DNA of 40,994 bases from Campylobacteraceae bacterium (lineage in GTDB: Bacteria; Campylobacterota; Campylobacteria; Campylobacterales; Arcobacteraceae), in the NCBI GenBank assembly GCA_013215945.1, contig JABSOM010000020.1:1-40994 (forward strand). The letters run 5' to 3'. The first letter of the stretch is position 1. The number at the start of each line of letters is the position of its first letter. This document shows, piece after piece, positions 9,072 to 18,173 of the stretch. The notes beneath the pieces are model-generated. The model saw only the letters and a program-made list of their open reading frames with translations. It was not told the DNA's origin and searched no databases. Made by a program: the position numbers and the translations under genes.

Positions 9072-9383
9072 ATGGATGTGTTTTTAAAAACTACTGCTGC
9101 GTTAAACGATCCTACTCGAATAAAAATCCTTCAATTTATAAATCTTCATGGGAAATTATGCGTTTGTGATTTAGAAATATCCTTTGATATGATTCAATCA
9201 CGTTTGTCAAGGCATTTAAAAATCTTAAAAGAAGCAGGATTTCTAAGCGTAAAAAGAGAAGGACGATGGGCTTTTTATGAAATACGTTCTCCTCAAGATC
9301 AATTTAGAAATGAATGCATAAAAGAAATTATGTATTTAGAATTAGATTTACCAAAACTTAAAAAAAATTGTAAAACATCATAA
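9072..9383 (+). CDS. arsR: Arsenic-responsive repressor ArsR
   Basis: A winged-helix repressor of the ArsR/SmtB family, 103 residues from the chosen start. It has DPTRIKIL near the N-terminus, the metalloid site Cys30-Val-Cys32-Asp (CVCDL, as in the E. coli repressor), and the recognition segment QSRLSRHLKILKEAGFL. Arsenite binding to the cysteines should release it from the dyad upstream. An ATG at 9066 is also in frame, but it overlaps the AGGA that would serve as ribosome binding site; the ATG at 9072 has proper spacing and is preferred. It is first in the arsenic operon and therefore autoregulated. Confidence 0.92.
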   Translation: MDVFLKTTAALNDPTRIKILQFINLHGKLCVCDLEISFDMIQSRLSRHLKILKEAGFLSVKREGRWAFYEIRSPQDQFRNECIKEIMYLELDLPKLKKNCKTS

Positions 9384-9398
9384 AATAGAAGGAAAAAA

Positions 9399-9755
9399 AT
9401 GGAAGATTGTTTATTTGTATATGGAACATTAATGCCTAATTGTCCCAATGGACATGTATTAGAAGAAATTGTAGGAAAGTTTGTACCTGCAACAGTAAGA
9501 GGAAAATTAAAAGATCAAGGTTGGTCTGCTTCTATGGGTTATCCTGGTATTACTTTAGATGAGACCAGAGATACTATTCATGGTTTTTTGTTCTATTCTA
9601 GTAACTTGATAAATCATTGGGAAAAACTTGATATTTTTGAAGGGGATGAATTCGAACGTCTTGAAGTCTGTGTTGAACGATATGATGAGTTTGAAGTTGA
9701 TACGTATATTTATGTCTTAAAAAGTGTGGATACTTTTGAAGATGACAATGTCTAA
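9399..9755 (+). CDS. Gamma-glutamylcyclotransferase-like (AIG2-like) protein in the ars operon
   Basis: The 118-residue protein has the FVYGTL motif (residues 6-11) that forms the substrate loop of gamma-glutamylcyclotransferase folds, followed by YPGI (48-51) and LDIFEG (77-82), where Glu81 is at the position of the usual catalytic acid. The family cleaves gamma-glutamyl amines, sometimes glutathione-derived, to 5-oxoproline. It lies between arsR and arsB with short gaps (15 and 21 bases) and its own AAGGA, so it is cotranscribed with the arsenic genes. A role in thiol or arsenic-thiol metabolism is inferred only from position. Confidence 0.82.
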   Translation: MEDCLFVYGTLMPNCPNGHVLEEIVGKFVPATVRGKLKDQGWSASMGYPGITLDETRDTIHGFLFYSSNLINHWEKLDIFEGDEFERLEVCVERYDEFEVDTYIYVLKSVDTFEDDNV

Positions 9756-9776
9756 TACAAGTAAAAAAGGAAGAGT

Positions 9777-11039
9777 ATGATACTTGCCTCCTCTTTATTT
9801 ATAATAACACTTATTTTTGTTATTTGGCAACCTAAAGATCTTCAAATAGGAACATCTGCTGTTATTGGGGCAATTGTTGCTTTACTTTTAGGAGTGGTAT
9901 CATTTTCGGATGTACTAATTGTTAGTTCTATAGTTTGGGATGCCACCTTAAGTTTTATTGGAATCATTATTTTATCTATGGTTTTAGATGAAATTGGTTT
10001 TTTTGAATGGTGTGCTTTGAAAATGGCAAAAGTATCGAATGGAAATGGACACAAAATGTTTGTTTATTCTATTTTATTAGGGGCTTTTGTTTCTGCTATT
10101 TTTGCAAATGATGGAGCAGCACTAATATTAACGCCTATTTTATTAGCAAAAATGAAAATACTAAAACTTAATATGAAAAGTATTGTTGCTTTTTTATTAG
10201 CAGGGGGATTTATATCTGATTCTGCTTCTTTACCTTTTATTTTCTCTAATCTTACTAATATTGTTACCGCAAATTATTTTAATATTGGTTTTATGGAATA
10301 CCTAAGTATTATGATTGTTCCTTATCTTGTTAGTGTTGTAGCTTCAATAGTTTTTTTATGGTTAATTTTACGAAAAGATATACCTAAAGAAGTTGATATT
10401 TCTTTATTAAAAGAACCTAGAACAGCTATTAAGAACATAACATTATTTTATATTTCTTGGGTATTTTTACTTGTATTGTTAGTGGGATACTTTATTGGTG
10501 ATATTTATGATTTACCAGTAAGTGTATTTGCTTTAGGGGGAGGATTATTATTTTTACTTATTGCAACAGCATTTAAAAGTGTTAAACCCCTACATATTAT
10601 AAAAGAAGCTCCATGGCAAATTGTATGGTTTTCTATTGGTTTGTATATTGTTGTGTATGGTTTGAAAAATGCTGGTTTAACGGATTACCTAGAAGTAGTT
10701 TTAAAAAACATAGCATCCCAAGGTGATGTATTTGCTATTGTTGCTACTGGTTTTTTATCGGCATTTTTATCAGCCATTATGAATAATATGCCAACCATTA
10801 TGATTATGGATATAGCTTTGGAAAATATACCTAATACGGCTTTAGTATATGCAAATATTATTGGTTCAAACTTAGGACCCAAAATGACACCTTTTGGTTC
10901 TTTAGCAACACTTCTTTGGTTACATGTATTGGCAAAAAAAGGAATTAATATCTCTTTTTTACAATACAGTAAATTTGGATTTATTATAACGCCACCTGTG
11001 TTACTAATCGTATTACTTGCTTTGGCTTATAGTTATTAA
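9777..11039 (+). CDS. arsB: Arsenite efflux membrane protein ArsB
   Basis: This 420-residue, highly hydrophobic protein fits the ArsB branch of the ion transporter superfamily, with about 11-12 membrane segments. Conserved blocks include the early GAIVALLLGVVSF, FANDGAALILTP (near residue 110), SDSASLPFIFSNLTNI (about 150), NNMPTIM and IGSNLGPKMTPFGSLATLLW in the C-terminal half. It exports arsenite or antimonite across the inner membrane and can be powered by ArsA, whose gene is in the same operon. It is not the shorter Acr3 type. Confidence 0.93.
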   Translation: MILASSLFIITLIFVIWQPKDLQIGTSAVIGAIVALLLGVVSFSDVLIVSSIVWDATLSFIGIIILSMVLDEIGFFEWCALKMAKVSNGNGHKMFVYSILLGAFVSAIFANDGAALILTPILLAKMKILKLNMKSIVAFLLAGGFISDSASLPFIFSNLTNIVTANYFNIGFMEYLSIMIVPYLVSVVASIVFLWLILRKDIPKEVDISLLKEPRTAIKNITLFYISWVFLLVLLVGYFIGDIYDLPVSVFALGGGLLFLLIATAFKSVKPLHIIKEAPWQIVWFSIGLYIVVYGLKNAGLTDYLEVVLKNIASQGDVFAIVATGFLSAFLSAIMNNMPTIMIMDIALENIPNTALVYANIIGSNLGPKMTPFGSLATLLWLHVLAKKGINISFLQYSKFGFIITPPVLLIVLLALAYSY

Positions 11040-11060
11040 TTTATAAATAAAAGGAAAAAA

Positions 11061-11468
11061 ATGAACACAGATAAAAAAATATTAATTTTATGTACAGGGA
11101 ATTCGTGTAGAAGTATTATTGCGGAAGCTTTAATTAATGCTAACTTAGATGGTTATAGCGCTGATTCCTCAGGAGTAAAAGCAAGTGGAAAAGTCAATTC
11201 AAATGCGATTAAATTATTAAAAGAAAAAAAAATCTGGTTAGATTCTTATTATTCCAAAACGTTGGATGTTGTTATAAATAATGCTTATGATTTAGTAGTT
11301 ACTGTATGCTCAAACGCTAAAGAAACATGCCCTATTTTCCCAAAAGCAGTAAAAACAATTCATGTTGGTTTTGAAGATCCCGATGGTTCCTCTTTTGATT
11401 CTTTTGTTAAAACGTATAATGATATTGAAGAAGTGTTATTACCTAAAGTAATAGAAGCACTAAAATAA
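11061..11468 (+). CDS. arsC: Arsenate reductase ArsC, thioredoxin-linked LMW-phosphatase type
   Basis: The 135-residue enzyme has the CTGNSCRS phosphate-loop (Cys11, Arg17) of low-molecular-weight phosphatase folds and the relay pair Cys83 and Cys90 in VTVCSNAKETC, matching the Staphylococcus aureus-type enzyme that passes electrons to thioredoxin. A conserved DPDGSSFDSFV block follows. It reduces arsenate to arsenite, which ArsB then exports. Its stop overlaps the arsD start by one base, so translation is probably coupled. Confidence 0.95.
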   Translation: MNTDKKILILCTGNSCRSIIAEALINANLDGYSADSSGVKASGKVNSNAIKLLKEKKIWLDSYYSKTLDVVINNAYDLVVTVCSNAKETCPIFPKAVKTIHVGFEDPDGSSFDSFVKTYNDIEEVLLPKVIEALK

Positions 11469-11800
11469 TGATGAAATGTAAAACCTTAACAATATATGAT
11501 CCTGCTATGTGTTGTCCCACAGGTGTGTGTGGAACTGACATTGATGTTACACTTTTGCAATTAGCAAACTTCTTAAGTTCATTAAACAAAAAAAACTTTG
11601 AAGTTAATAGATATAGTTTAACAACTAATCCAGCAGAGTATGTATTAAATAAAAGTGTTTCAAGACTTTTACAGGATGAAGGTGTTTCGTGTTTACCATT
11701 ATTTTTCTTAGACGATGAGCTAATTCTATCAAAAGAATATCCAAGTGTTCCTAGCTTAAGTGCTAAACTTGGTTTATCTTCTTTTGTAGCTAAGCTTTAA
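11468..11800 (+). CDS. arsD: Arsenic metallochaperone ArsD
   Basis: ArsD carries arsenite to ArsA and acts as a weak repressor. The N-terminus shows the YDPAMCCPTGVCG block with the three essential cysteines (15, 16 and 21 from this start; 14, 15 and 20 if the next ATG at 11471 is used). At 110 residues it lacks the C-terminal vicinal cysteine pairs of the E. coli plasmid protein, as many short ArsD proteins do. It is embedded between arsC (1-base overlap) and arsA (1-base gap). Confidence 0.93.
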   Translation: MMKCKTLTIYDPAMCCPTGVCGTDIDVTLLQLANFLSSLNKKNFEVNRYSLTTNPAEYVLNKSVSRLLQDEGVSCLPLFFLDDELILSKEYPSVPSLSAKLGLSSFVAKL

Positions 11801-11801
11801 G

Positions 11802-13574
11802 ATGAAAGAATTATTAAAGAATATTCCTAAGTTCGTCTTTTTTACTGGAAAAGGTGGGGTTGGAAAAACATCTATGTCTTGTGCTATTTCTTTAGCTTTA
11901 AGTAAAATGAATAAAAAAGTATTGTTGATTTCTACTGATCCTGCTTCTAATTTAGACGAAGTCTTAGATACCAAATTAGGCTCAACACCTTCTTTAATTA
12001 ATAATACAAAAAACTTATTTGCAATGAATATTAATCCTGTAATTGCAGCAAATGAATACAAAGAAAAAGTGGTAGGTCCTTATAGAGATTTATTGCCAAA
12101 AGAGGCAATAAATCAAATGGAAGAACAGTTATCTGGAGCTTGTTCTGTAGAAATTGCTGGGTTTAATGAATTCTCTAAATATGTTGGAGATAATGATATT
12201 ATAAAACAATATGATCATATTATTTTAGATACTGCTCCTACTGGTCATACTTTGAGATTGTTAAATCTTCCCAGTGCTTGGAAAGATTTTATTGCTAATA
12301 ATCAAACGGGATCTTCATGTTTAGGACCCGTGTCTGGCTTAGTTGAGCAAAAGATACTTTATGAACAAGTGGTTGATAATTTAAAAGATAGCTCAAAAAC
12401 TTTGTTGATTTTGGTGAGCAGAGCTGAAAAACTATCCCTTTTAGAAGTAAGTAAAGCAAGCAAAGAATTAAATGAACAAGGAATGAAGAAGCAACATTTA
12501 TTAATAAATGGTGTTTTTAAAGAAGATTCAAGTGATGAAATCGCGCAGGCATTTTACCAAAAATCAAAAGAAGCATTAGCTGTTATGCCAGAAAATTTAA
12601 AAAATATATCGAGTAATGAAATTGGTTTTTACCCCCAAGGCGTTCTTGGTTTAGAATCTTTAGAAGCTGTTATAAACAATGAAGCAATGAAAGAAGATAT
12701 GGCTGAACTTATTTCTTTTGAAGAGAAAATAAATGAAGCTTTAGAAGATACTATATCTTGGAAAGATTTATTAAATGATATTCAAAAAGATAAAAGTGGT
12801 TTAATTATGACTATGGGAAAAGGAGGCGTTGGTAAAACTTCTATTGCTTCCTTGATTGCTTATGAACTTTCTTCTCTAGGACATAAAGTAACTTTGTCAA
12901 CCACAGATCCTGCTGCTCACTTGGATTATATAAAAAACAATAATACAAAAGATTTAATTATTGAGAAAATTGATCCAAAATATGAAACACAAAAACATAT
13001 AAGCAGAGTAATTAAACAAAATGAAAACAAACTCTCATCTGATGATATGGCTTTATTAAAAGAAGAATTAAATTCGCCTTGTATAGAAGAGATTGCAATT
13101 TTCGAAGCTTTTGCATCTACCGTTAATAAAGCAAAAGAGCGATTTGTTGTTTTAGATACGGCACCAACAGGACATACTTTAATGTTATTAGATGCTTCAA
13201 ATGCGTATCATAAAGAACTGTCTAAAAATGTAAAGAATGAAAATTCTGATGATCTAATACAATTGATTCCTTTATTAAAAGATAAAAAGTTTACAAAAAT
13301 ACTTTTATTAGCACTTGCCGAAGCTACTCCCACACATGAAGCAAAAGCATTACAAGAAGATTTACAAAGAGCGGGTATTACACCTTATGCTTGGGTAATT
13401 AACAGAAGTTTTGTTTTGTGTAAAACGAGTAATAGAGTATTGCAACATAAAGCGTTAAATGAAGTTAAATATATTAATGAAATCAAAAATACTTTAAGTA
13501 AAAAAGTTGTAATATCTCCTTGGATTAAAGATGAAATTAACAACAGTACTACACTTAAAAAGTTACTTCATTAA
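11802..13574 (+). CDS. arsA: Arsenite-stimulated ATPase ArsA (two-domain)
   Basis: The 590-residue protein has two homologous ATPase halves, each with a deviant Walker A (TGKGGVGKTS at 15-24 and GKGGVGKTS at 339-347) and a DTAPTGHTL signature. The three arsenite-binding cysteines are in place: Cys114 (LSGAC), Cys173 (SSCLGP) and Cys427 (SPCIEE), equivalent to 113, 172 and 422 of the E. coli pump. It is the soluble catalytic subunit that docks on ArsB. It is full length, and one base separates it from arsD. Confidence 0.96.
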   Translation: MKELLKNIPKFVFFTGKGGVGKTSMSCAISLALSKMNKKVLLISTDPASNLDEVLDTKLGSTPSLINNTKNLFAMNINPVIAANEYKEKVVGPYRDLLPKEAINQMEEQLSGACSVEIAGFNEFSKYVGDNDIIKQYDHIILDTAPTGHTLRLLNLPSAWKDFIANNQTGSSCLGPVSGLVEQKILYEQVVDNLKDSSKTLLILVSRAEKLSLLEVSKASKELNEQGMKKQHLLINGVFKEDSSDEIAQAFYQKSKEALAVMPENLKNISSNEIGFYPQGVLGLESLEAVINNEAMKEDMAELISFEEKINEALEDTISWKDLLNDIQKDKSGLIMTMGKGGVGKTSIASLIAYELSSLGHKVTLSTTDPAAHLDYIKNNNTKDLIIEKIDPKYETQKHISRVIKQNENKLSSDDMALLKEELNSPCIEEIAIFEAFASTVNKAKERFVVLDTAPTGHTLMLLDASNAYHKELSKNVKNENSDDLIQLIPLLKDKKFTKILLLALAEATPTHEAKALQEDLQRAGITPYAWVINRSFVLCKTSNRVLQHKALNEVKYINEIKNTLSKKVVISPWIKDEINNSTTLKKLLH

Positions 13575-13600
13575 AAACAAATTTAAATAAAGAGAAGTAT

Positions 13601-14482
13601 ATGAAAGAAGAAAAATTAGGTTATATATTTGCAGTGTTTGCATTTTTATTTTGGGGTGCTGTATCTCCCATTTATTTTAAAGAAGTAGGAGGGGTTACTG
13701 CGCTTGAAGTTTTGATGCACAGAGTTGTTTGGTCCTTTCTTATTTTAATACCTTTGGTATATCTTACTAAACAAACAGAAGTACTCAAATTATTATTAAA
13801 AAATAAGAATAAATTGAAATACTTGTTGTACTCTACTTTTTTTGTATCAATTAATTGGCTTATTTTTATTTGGGCAGTTGCAAATGAACGAATAATGGAA
13901 GCTTCTCTTGGTTATTACATTAATCCACTTATTAACATTGCTTTGGGATTTATATTTTTTGGTGAACGAATGACGAGAAATCAAAATATTGCCATTGTAA
14001 TTGCATTTTTAGCTGTTTTATATCAAATTATTGCCTTAGGAACACTTCCTTTAGTTTCTTTATCTTTGGCTGTTTCTTTCGCTTTTTATGGAATGATTAG
14101 AAAAAAGGTTGACGTAGGCTCAATAGTAGGTTTATTTGTTGAAACACTAATGTTAATGCCTTTGGCAATTATTTATATACTGTATTTAATTAATACAAAC
14201 AGCATGGCATTTTTGAATGAAAGTGACTATATTACTTTTATGTTAACCCTTGGGGGATTAGCTACTATTATTCCTTTATTATTATTCAATGGGGCTGCTA
14301 CAAGAATGAAACTTTCAACGCTTGGATTTTTTCAATACATAGGACCTACTTGTGCTTTTTTACTCGCGGTTTTTGTATATAATGAAGAATTTAATTTTGA
14401 TAAATTAATTACTTTTGCACTTATTTGGTTGGCATTAATTATTTTTTCTTTGGATGCTATTATAAAAAAAATAAAAGCATAA
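13601..14482 (+). CDS. rarD: RarD-type EamA/DMT family permease
   Basis: The 293-residue protein has about ten membrane segments and two EamA-like halves. The opening (GYIFAVFAFLFWGAVSPIYFK), MHRVVWSFLILIPL, INWLIFIWAVANERIMEASLGYYINPL and the late TRMKLSTLGFFQYIGPT block match the RarD subgroup. The substrate is not established for the family. It begins 26 bases after arsA with its own AGAGAAG ribosome binding site, so it may be read through from the ars promoter, though a link to arsenic is not implied by sequence. Confidence 0.88.
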   Translation: MKEEKLGYIFAVFAFLFWGAVSPIYFKEVGGVTALEVLMHRVVWSFLILIPLVYLTKQTEVLKLLLKNKNKLKYLLYSTFFVSINWLIFIWAVANERIMEASLGYYINPLINIALGFIFFGERMTRNQNIAIVIAFLAVLYQIIALGTLPLVSLSLAVSFAFYGMIRKKVDVGSIVGLFVETLMLMPLAIIYILYLINTNSMAFLNESDYITFMLTLGGLATIIPLLLFNGAATRMKLSTLGFFQYIGPTCAFLLAVFVYNEEFNFDKLITFALIWLALIIFSLDAIIKKIKA

Positions 14483-14510
14483 CTTAGAAAGAAGTTATAT
14501 TTTTTCTAAG
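14483..14510 (+). terminator. Weak hairpin after rarD
   Basis: CTTAGAAA (14483-14490) pairs with TTTCTAAG (14503-14510), with a 12-base AT-rich loop and T-runs in the right arm. It may end the ars-rarD transcript; the stem is short. Confidence 0.35.
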
Positions 14511-14530
14511 AGAGATTATCATCATAAATA

Positions 14531-14546
14531 ATAAAGCATGCTTTAT
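14531..14546 (+). promoter_or_regulatory. 16-bp palindrome before the lplT-aas fusion gene
   Basis: ATAAAGCATGCTTTAT is a perfect 16 bp palindrome 26 bases before the start of the fusion gene. It could be a regulator site or a short hairpin; no known operator is recognised. Confidence 0.4.
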
Positions 14547-14572
14547 GTAGAATATCCTTTTTAAGGACCTAC

Positions 14573-17500
14573 ATGAATATAAAACTACTCAAATTTGCTT
14601 TCTTAGCAGTAATATTTTGTAATGTTGCTGTTGATATTTCGCATAAAATTCTACTACAAAACATAGCTTTCAAAATTTTTGATGGCAGTGAACAAGTTGT
14701 ATTAATTTCAATAATTAATGCATTAATACTGATACCTTTTTTACTTTTTTTCTCAATATCTGCTTTTTTAAGTGACAAATATGATAAAAAAAATGTCTTA
14801 GTTTATGGTGCCGTTTCGTCTTTTATATTATCAATATTTATGGTAATTGCCTATGCTATAGGAAGCTTTAATTTAGCAATGTTTGGAATATTTTTATTGG
14901 CCATTCAAAGTGCTATTTATTCTCCTGCTAAGTTTGGAATTATTATAAGTATTTATAAAAAAGAGAATTTATCTTTAGGAAATTCTTTTGTGCAATCAAT
15001 TTCAATGATTGCAATTTTATTTACTATGGGTTTATTTTCTTATATTTTTGAAACCTTATACGGAATTAATTCCTATGATTTAATTTCTTCTAAAGATGAG
15101 CTTTTAAATAAATTTTTGCCACTGACTTATTATATTGTTCTTATTGCTTTGTTTGAACTTAGTATTTCTTTTTTAATTTTAAAGAAAATAGATACTGGTT
15201 TTAAAGTGGATAAAAAGATTGTTTTTAACAGAGATGATTATTTTAAAGCCAAACTTTTAAAAAAGAATATAAAAGAGATTACAAATACAAGAGTACTTTT
15301 ATTATCTATTTTTGGAATTTCCATTTTTTGGGCTATTTCTCAAGGAATGTTGGCTGTATTTCCTGCTTATGCAAAAGAATATTTAAATATTACCAGTGTA
15401 TTTGTGATTAACGCAATTCTTGGAGCAGCAGGTTTTGGAGTTGCTTTTGGATCTTTTTTATATACAAGAATTTCAAAAAACTACATAGAAACGGGAAGTA
15501 TCCCAATAGCAGCAGCAGGTTTATGTTTAATGATATATTTAAGTGTAAATGTTGATTCTTCTTTTTCACTGGCGCTTGTCTTTTTTGGTTTTGGTGTTTG
15601 TGGGGGATTATTTGTTGTTCCTCTAAATTCTCTCTTACAATTTAATGCTAAATTTGAAAAACTAGGTACGGTACTAGCTGGAAGTAACTTTTTTCAATCT
15701 TTATTTATGGTCTTAGTTTTAGTTCTTACAACAGTTGTTTCTTTTAATGGTTTAAACCCTAAAAGTACTATTTATTTATTATTGATTTTAACAATACTTG
15801 GCGCAATTTATACGGTAAAAAAACTTCCTTTATCTATGGTTCACTTTTTTGTTAAATTTGTTGTTGGTTTAAAATATAAATTAGAAGTTACAGGTATCTC
15901 AAATATCCCTTCTACTGGGGGCTTACTTCTTTTAGGGAACCATGTTTCTTGGTTAGACTGGGCTATTATTCAAATGGCGACGCCTAGAGATATCAAGTTT
16001 GTAATGGATAAAGGTATTTATAATAAGTGGTATTTAAAATGGTTTTTAAACTTTTTTGAAGTGTTACCTATTTCATCAACTTCTAGCAAAAGCAGCATTA
16101 ATCAAATTGCAAAAGAATTAGATGAAGGAAATGTAGTTGTATTGTTTCCCGAAGGTACAATTACTAGAAATGGTCATTTAGGAGAGTTTAAAAAAGGTTT
16201 TGAACTTATTTTAAAACAAACAACAAAAGATGTAAATGTGCATGTTTTTTATATCAGAGGTTTATGGGAATCTATGTTTTCACGTGCAAATAAAAAATTT
16301 ATTGAATCGTATCGTACAAATATAGTTACTGTTTCTTTTTCCCAAAAAATTCCTAAAGAATTAGCAAAAGCAGATTATGTTAAACATAGGGTAATGGATT
16401 TAACTATTGAGTCATGGACTGAGCATATAAAAGTACTTAAAAGTATTCCCGAAGAAATATTTAATACCATGAAAGAAGTTAAAAATAATCTTATTGTTGC
16501 TGATTCTACGGGAATGGAACTAACAGGATATAAGTTTTTAACGGTTGCTATTTTATTTAAAAATCTACTTAAAACAAGAATTAAGGGTCAAAATATTGGA
16601 CTTTTAATTCCTTCTTCTGCTGCAGGTGCTTTTATTAACACTTCTGTTTTAATGTTAGGAAAAACGGCAGTTAATATTAATTATACGGCTGATGTGGAAT
16701 CTTTGCTTAAATGTATTGCTAGTGCAGAAATACAATCTGTGGTAGCTTCTAAAAAATTCATTCAAAAACTAAAAGAGAGAGGAATGAATTTGGATCCTTT
16801 ATTGGAAAAAGTAGAAGTATTTTATTTAGAAGATTTAAAACTTGAGATTAAAAAAATATCAGGCTTGATGACTTTTTTATCTGTCAAAATCTTCCCTGCC
16901 ATGCTTTTAAAAGCCTTACACGTTAAAAAAGTACCTATTTCATCTAATGCCCTTATAATGTTCTCATCTGGCTCAGAAGGCAGTCCTAAAGGAATAGAAC
17001 TGTCACATATGAATATTTTAGGAAACACGCAACAAATAGCTTCTGTACTTAATGTAAATGATGATGATACTGTTGTTGGTTCTTTGCCTTTATTTCATGC
17101 TTTTGGTATTTGTGTTACTACTTTTTTCCCTTTAATTGAAGGTATTAAATTAGTGGCTCATCCAGATCCTACTGATGGTTATGAAGTTGGGAAATTGGTT
17201 AATAAATATAAAGCAACAGTTATGTGTGGAACATCAACATTTTTTAGACTGTATATTATGAATAAAAAAGTTCATCCTTTAATGTTTGAATCTTTACGGT
17301 ATACCGTTGCAGGTGCTGAAAAGTTATCCCAAAAAGTTAGAGATGATTTTAAAAGAAAATTTGGAAAAGTCATTATTGAAGGTTATGGAACTACCGAAAC
17401 CTCGCCTGTTGCTGCTTGTAACTTGCCTGATATTTTAACCCCTGAACTTGATTTACAAGTGGGTAATAAAATTGGAACAGTAGGAATGCCACTTCCTGGA

Positions 17501-18070
17501 ACCTCTATTAAAATAGTTGATCCTCATACTTTTAAACCTTTAGATATTGGGGAAGAAGGAATGGTACTCATTGGTGGGGTTCAAATTATGAAGGGTTATT
17601 TAAACAATGAAGCTAAAACAAACTCTGTTATAAAAAGTATTGATGGTAAATCTTGGTATGTTACAGGCGATAAAGGTAAGTTTGATAGTGATGGTTTCTT
17701 AAGCATTGTTGATAGGTATTCACGTTTTGCAAAACTTGCAGGTGAAATGGTTTCTTTAGGGGCTATTGAAGAAAAATTATCCTTTCTAATTGATAAAGAA
17801 GAAGTGGAATATGTAGCAACTACAGCGCCTGATGAAAAAAAAGGTGAAAAAGTTATTGTACTTATATCAGGACTAAATCAAGAAGAAATAAAAGAGTTAA
17901 AAACAAAAGTGATAAAAGCCTTTGATAATAAATTAATGATTCCATCTTCTTATGAAATGGTAGATGAGATTCCAAAATTAGGCTCTGGGAAAAAAGATTA
18001 TGGAAAAGCAAAAAAACTTTTAATTTCTAAAACACAGTCTTATGATAGCTGTTTTAAGATGGATTTATAA
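14573..18070 (+). CDS. LplT-PlsC-acyl-ACP synthetase fusion (Aas-type lysophospholipid repair)
   Basis: One 1,165-residue frame joins three modules. Residues about 1-405 are a 12-segment MFS transporter like LplT, which moves lysophospholipids across the inner membrane. Residues about 430-620 are a PlsC acyltransferase with HVSWLD (His457, Asp462) and FPEGT (525-529). Residues about 640-1150 are an AMP-forming acyl-ACP/acyl-CoA synthetase with FSSGSEGSPKG (797-807), GYGTTETSPV and TGDKGKFDSDGF motifs. Together they would import, activate acyl groups for and re-acylate lysophospholipids, as separate LplT and Aas do in E. coli. All key motifs are intact. An AAGGA precedes the ATG. The fusion itself is known in several Gram-negative groups. 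Confidence 0.93.
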   Translation: MNIKLLKFAFLAVIFCNVAVDISHKILLQNIAFKIFDGSEQVVLISIINALILIPFLLFFSISAFLSDKYDKKNVLVYGAVSSFILSIFMVIAYAIGSFNLAMFGIFLLAIQSAIYSPAKFGIIISIYKKENLSLGNSFVQSISMIAILFTMGLFSYIFETLYGINSYDLISSKDELLNKFLPLTYYIVLIALFELSISFLILKKIDTGFKVDKKIVFNRDDYFKAKLLKKNIKEITNTRVLLLSIFGISIFWAISQGMLAVFPAYAKEYLNITSVFVINAILGAAGFGVAFGSFLYTRISKNYIETGSIPIAAAGLCLMIYLSVNVDSSFSLALVFFGFGVCGGLFVVPLNSLLQFNAKFEKLGTVLAGSNFFQSLFMVLVLVLTTVVSFNGLNPKSTIYLLLILTILGAIYTVKKLPLSMVHFFVKFVVGLKYKLEVTGISNIPSTGGLLLLGNHVSWLDWAIIQMATPRDIKFVMDKGIYNKWYLKWFLNFFEVLPISSTSSKSSINQIAKELDEGNVVVLFPEGTITRNGHLGEFKKGFELILKQTTKDVNVHVFYIRGLWESMFSRANKKFIESYRTNIVTVSFSQKIPKELAKADYVKHRVMDLTIESWTEHIKVLKSIPEEIFNTMKEVKNNLIVADSTGMELTGYKFLTVAILFKNLLKTRIKGQNIGLLIPSSAAGAFINTSVLMLGKTAVNINYTADVESLLKCIASAEIQSVVASKKFIQKLKERGMNLDPLLEKVEVFYLEDLKLEIKKISGLMTFLSVKIFPAMLLKALHVKKVPISSNALIMFSSGSEGSPKGIELSHMNILGNTQQIASVLNVNDDDTVVGSLPLFHAFGICVTTFFPLIEGIKLVAHPDPTDGYEVGKLVNKYKATVMCGTSTFFRLYIMNKKVHPLMFESLRYTVAGAEKLSQKVRDDFKRKFGKVIIEGYGTTETSPVAACNLPDILTPELDLQVGNKIGTVGMPLPGTSIKIVDPHTFKPLDIGEEGMVLIGGVQIMKGYLNNEAKTNSVIKSIDGKSWYVTGDKGKFDSDGFLSIVDRYSRFAKLAGEMVSLGAIEEKLSFLIDKEEVEYVATTAPDEKKGEKVIVLISGLNQEEIKELKTKVIKAFDNKLMIPSSYEMVDEIPKLGSGKKDYGKAKKLLISKTQSYDSCFKMDL

Positions 18071-18082
18071 ATCTATCTTAAA
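18053..18082 (+). terminator. Hairpin across the stop of the fusion gene
   Basis: A 15+15 inverted repeat (TTTAAGATGGATTTA, then TAAATCTATCTTAAA) pairs throughout with one G-T wobble and spans the stop codon. No T-run follows on the plus strand, so termination is uncertain. Confidence 0.4.
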
Positions 18083-18124
18083 GCAAAAAAATCTTTCAAA
18101 ATCTTAAGAATGTATATAATTTAA

Positions 18125-18166
18125 CTTGTTATAATTATTTCAGAAAAATAAAATAATTATAACAAG
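18125..18166 (+). promoter_or_regulatory. Perfect 16-bp inverted repeat over promoter and RBS of the SDR gene
   Basis: CTTGTTATAATTATTT (18125-18140) and AAATAATTATAACAAG (18151-18166) are perfect complements separated by 10 bases. The left arm holds a consensus -10 TATAAT (18130-18135), and the right arm runs into the AAGGA ribosome binding site (18164-18168), 8 bases before the ATG at 18174. It is either an operator over the promoter or, on a transcript from upstream, a hairpin masking the ribosome binding site. Confidence 0.65.
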
Positions 18167-18173
18167 GAAAACC

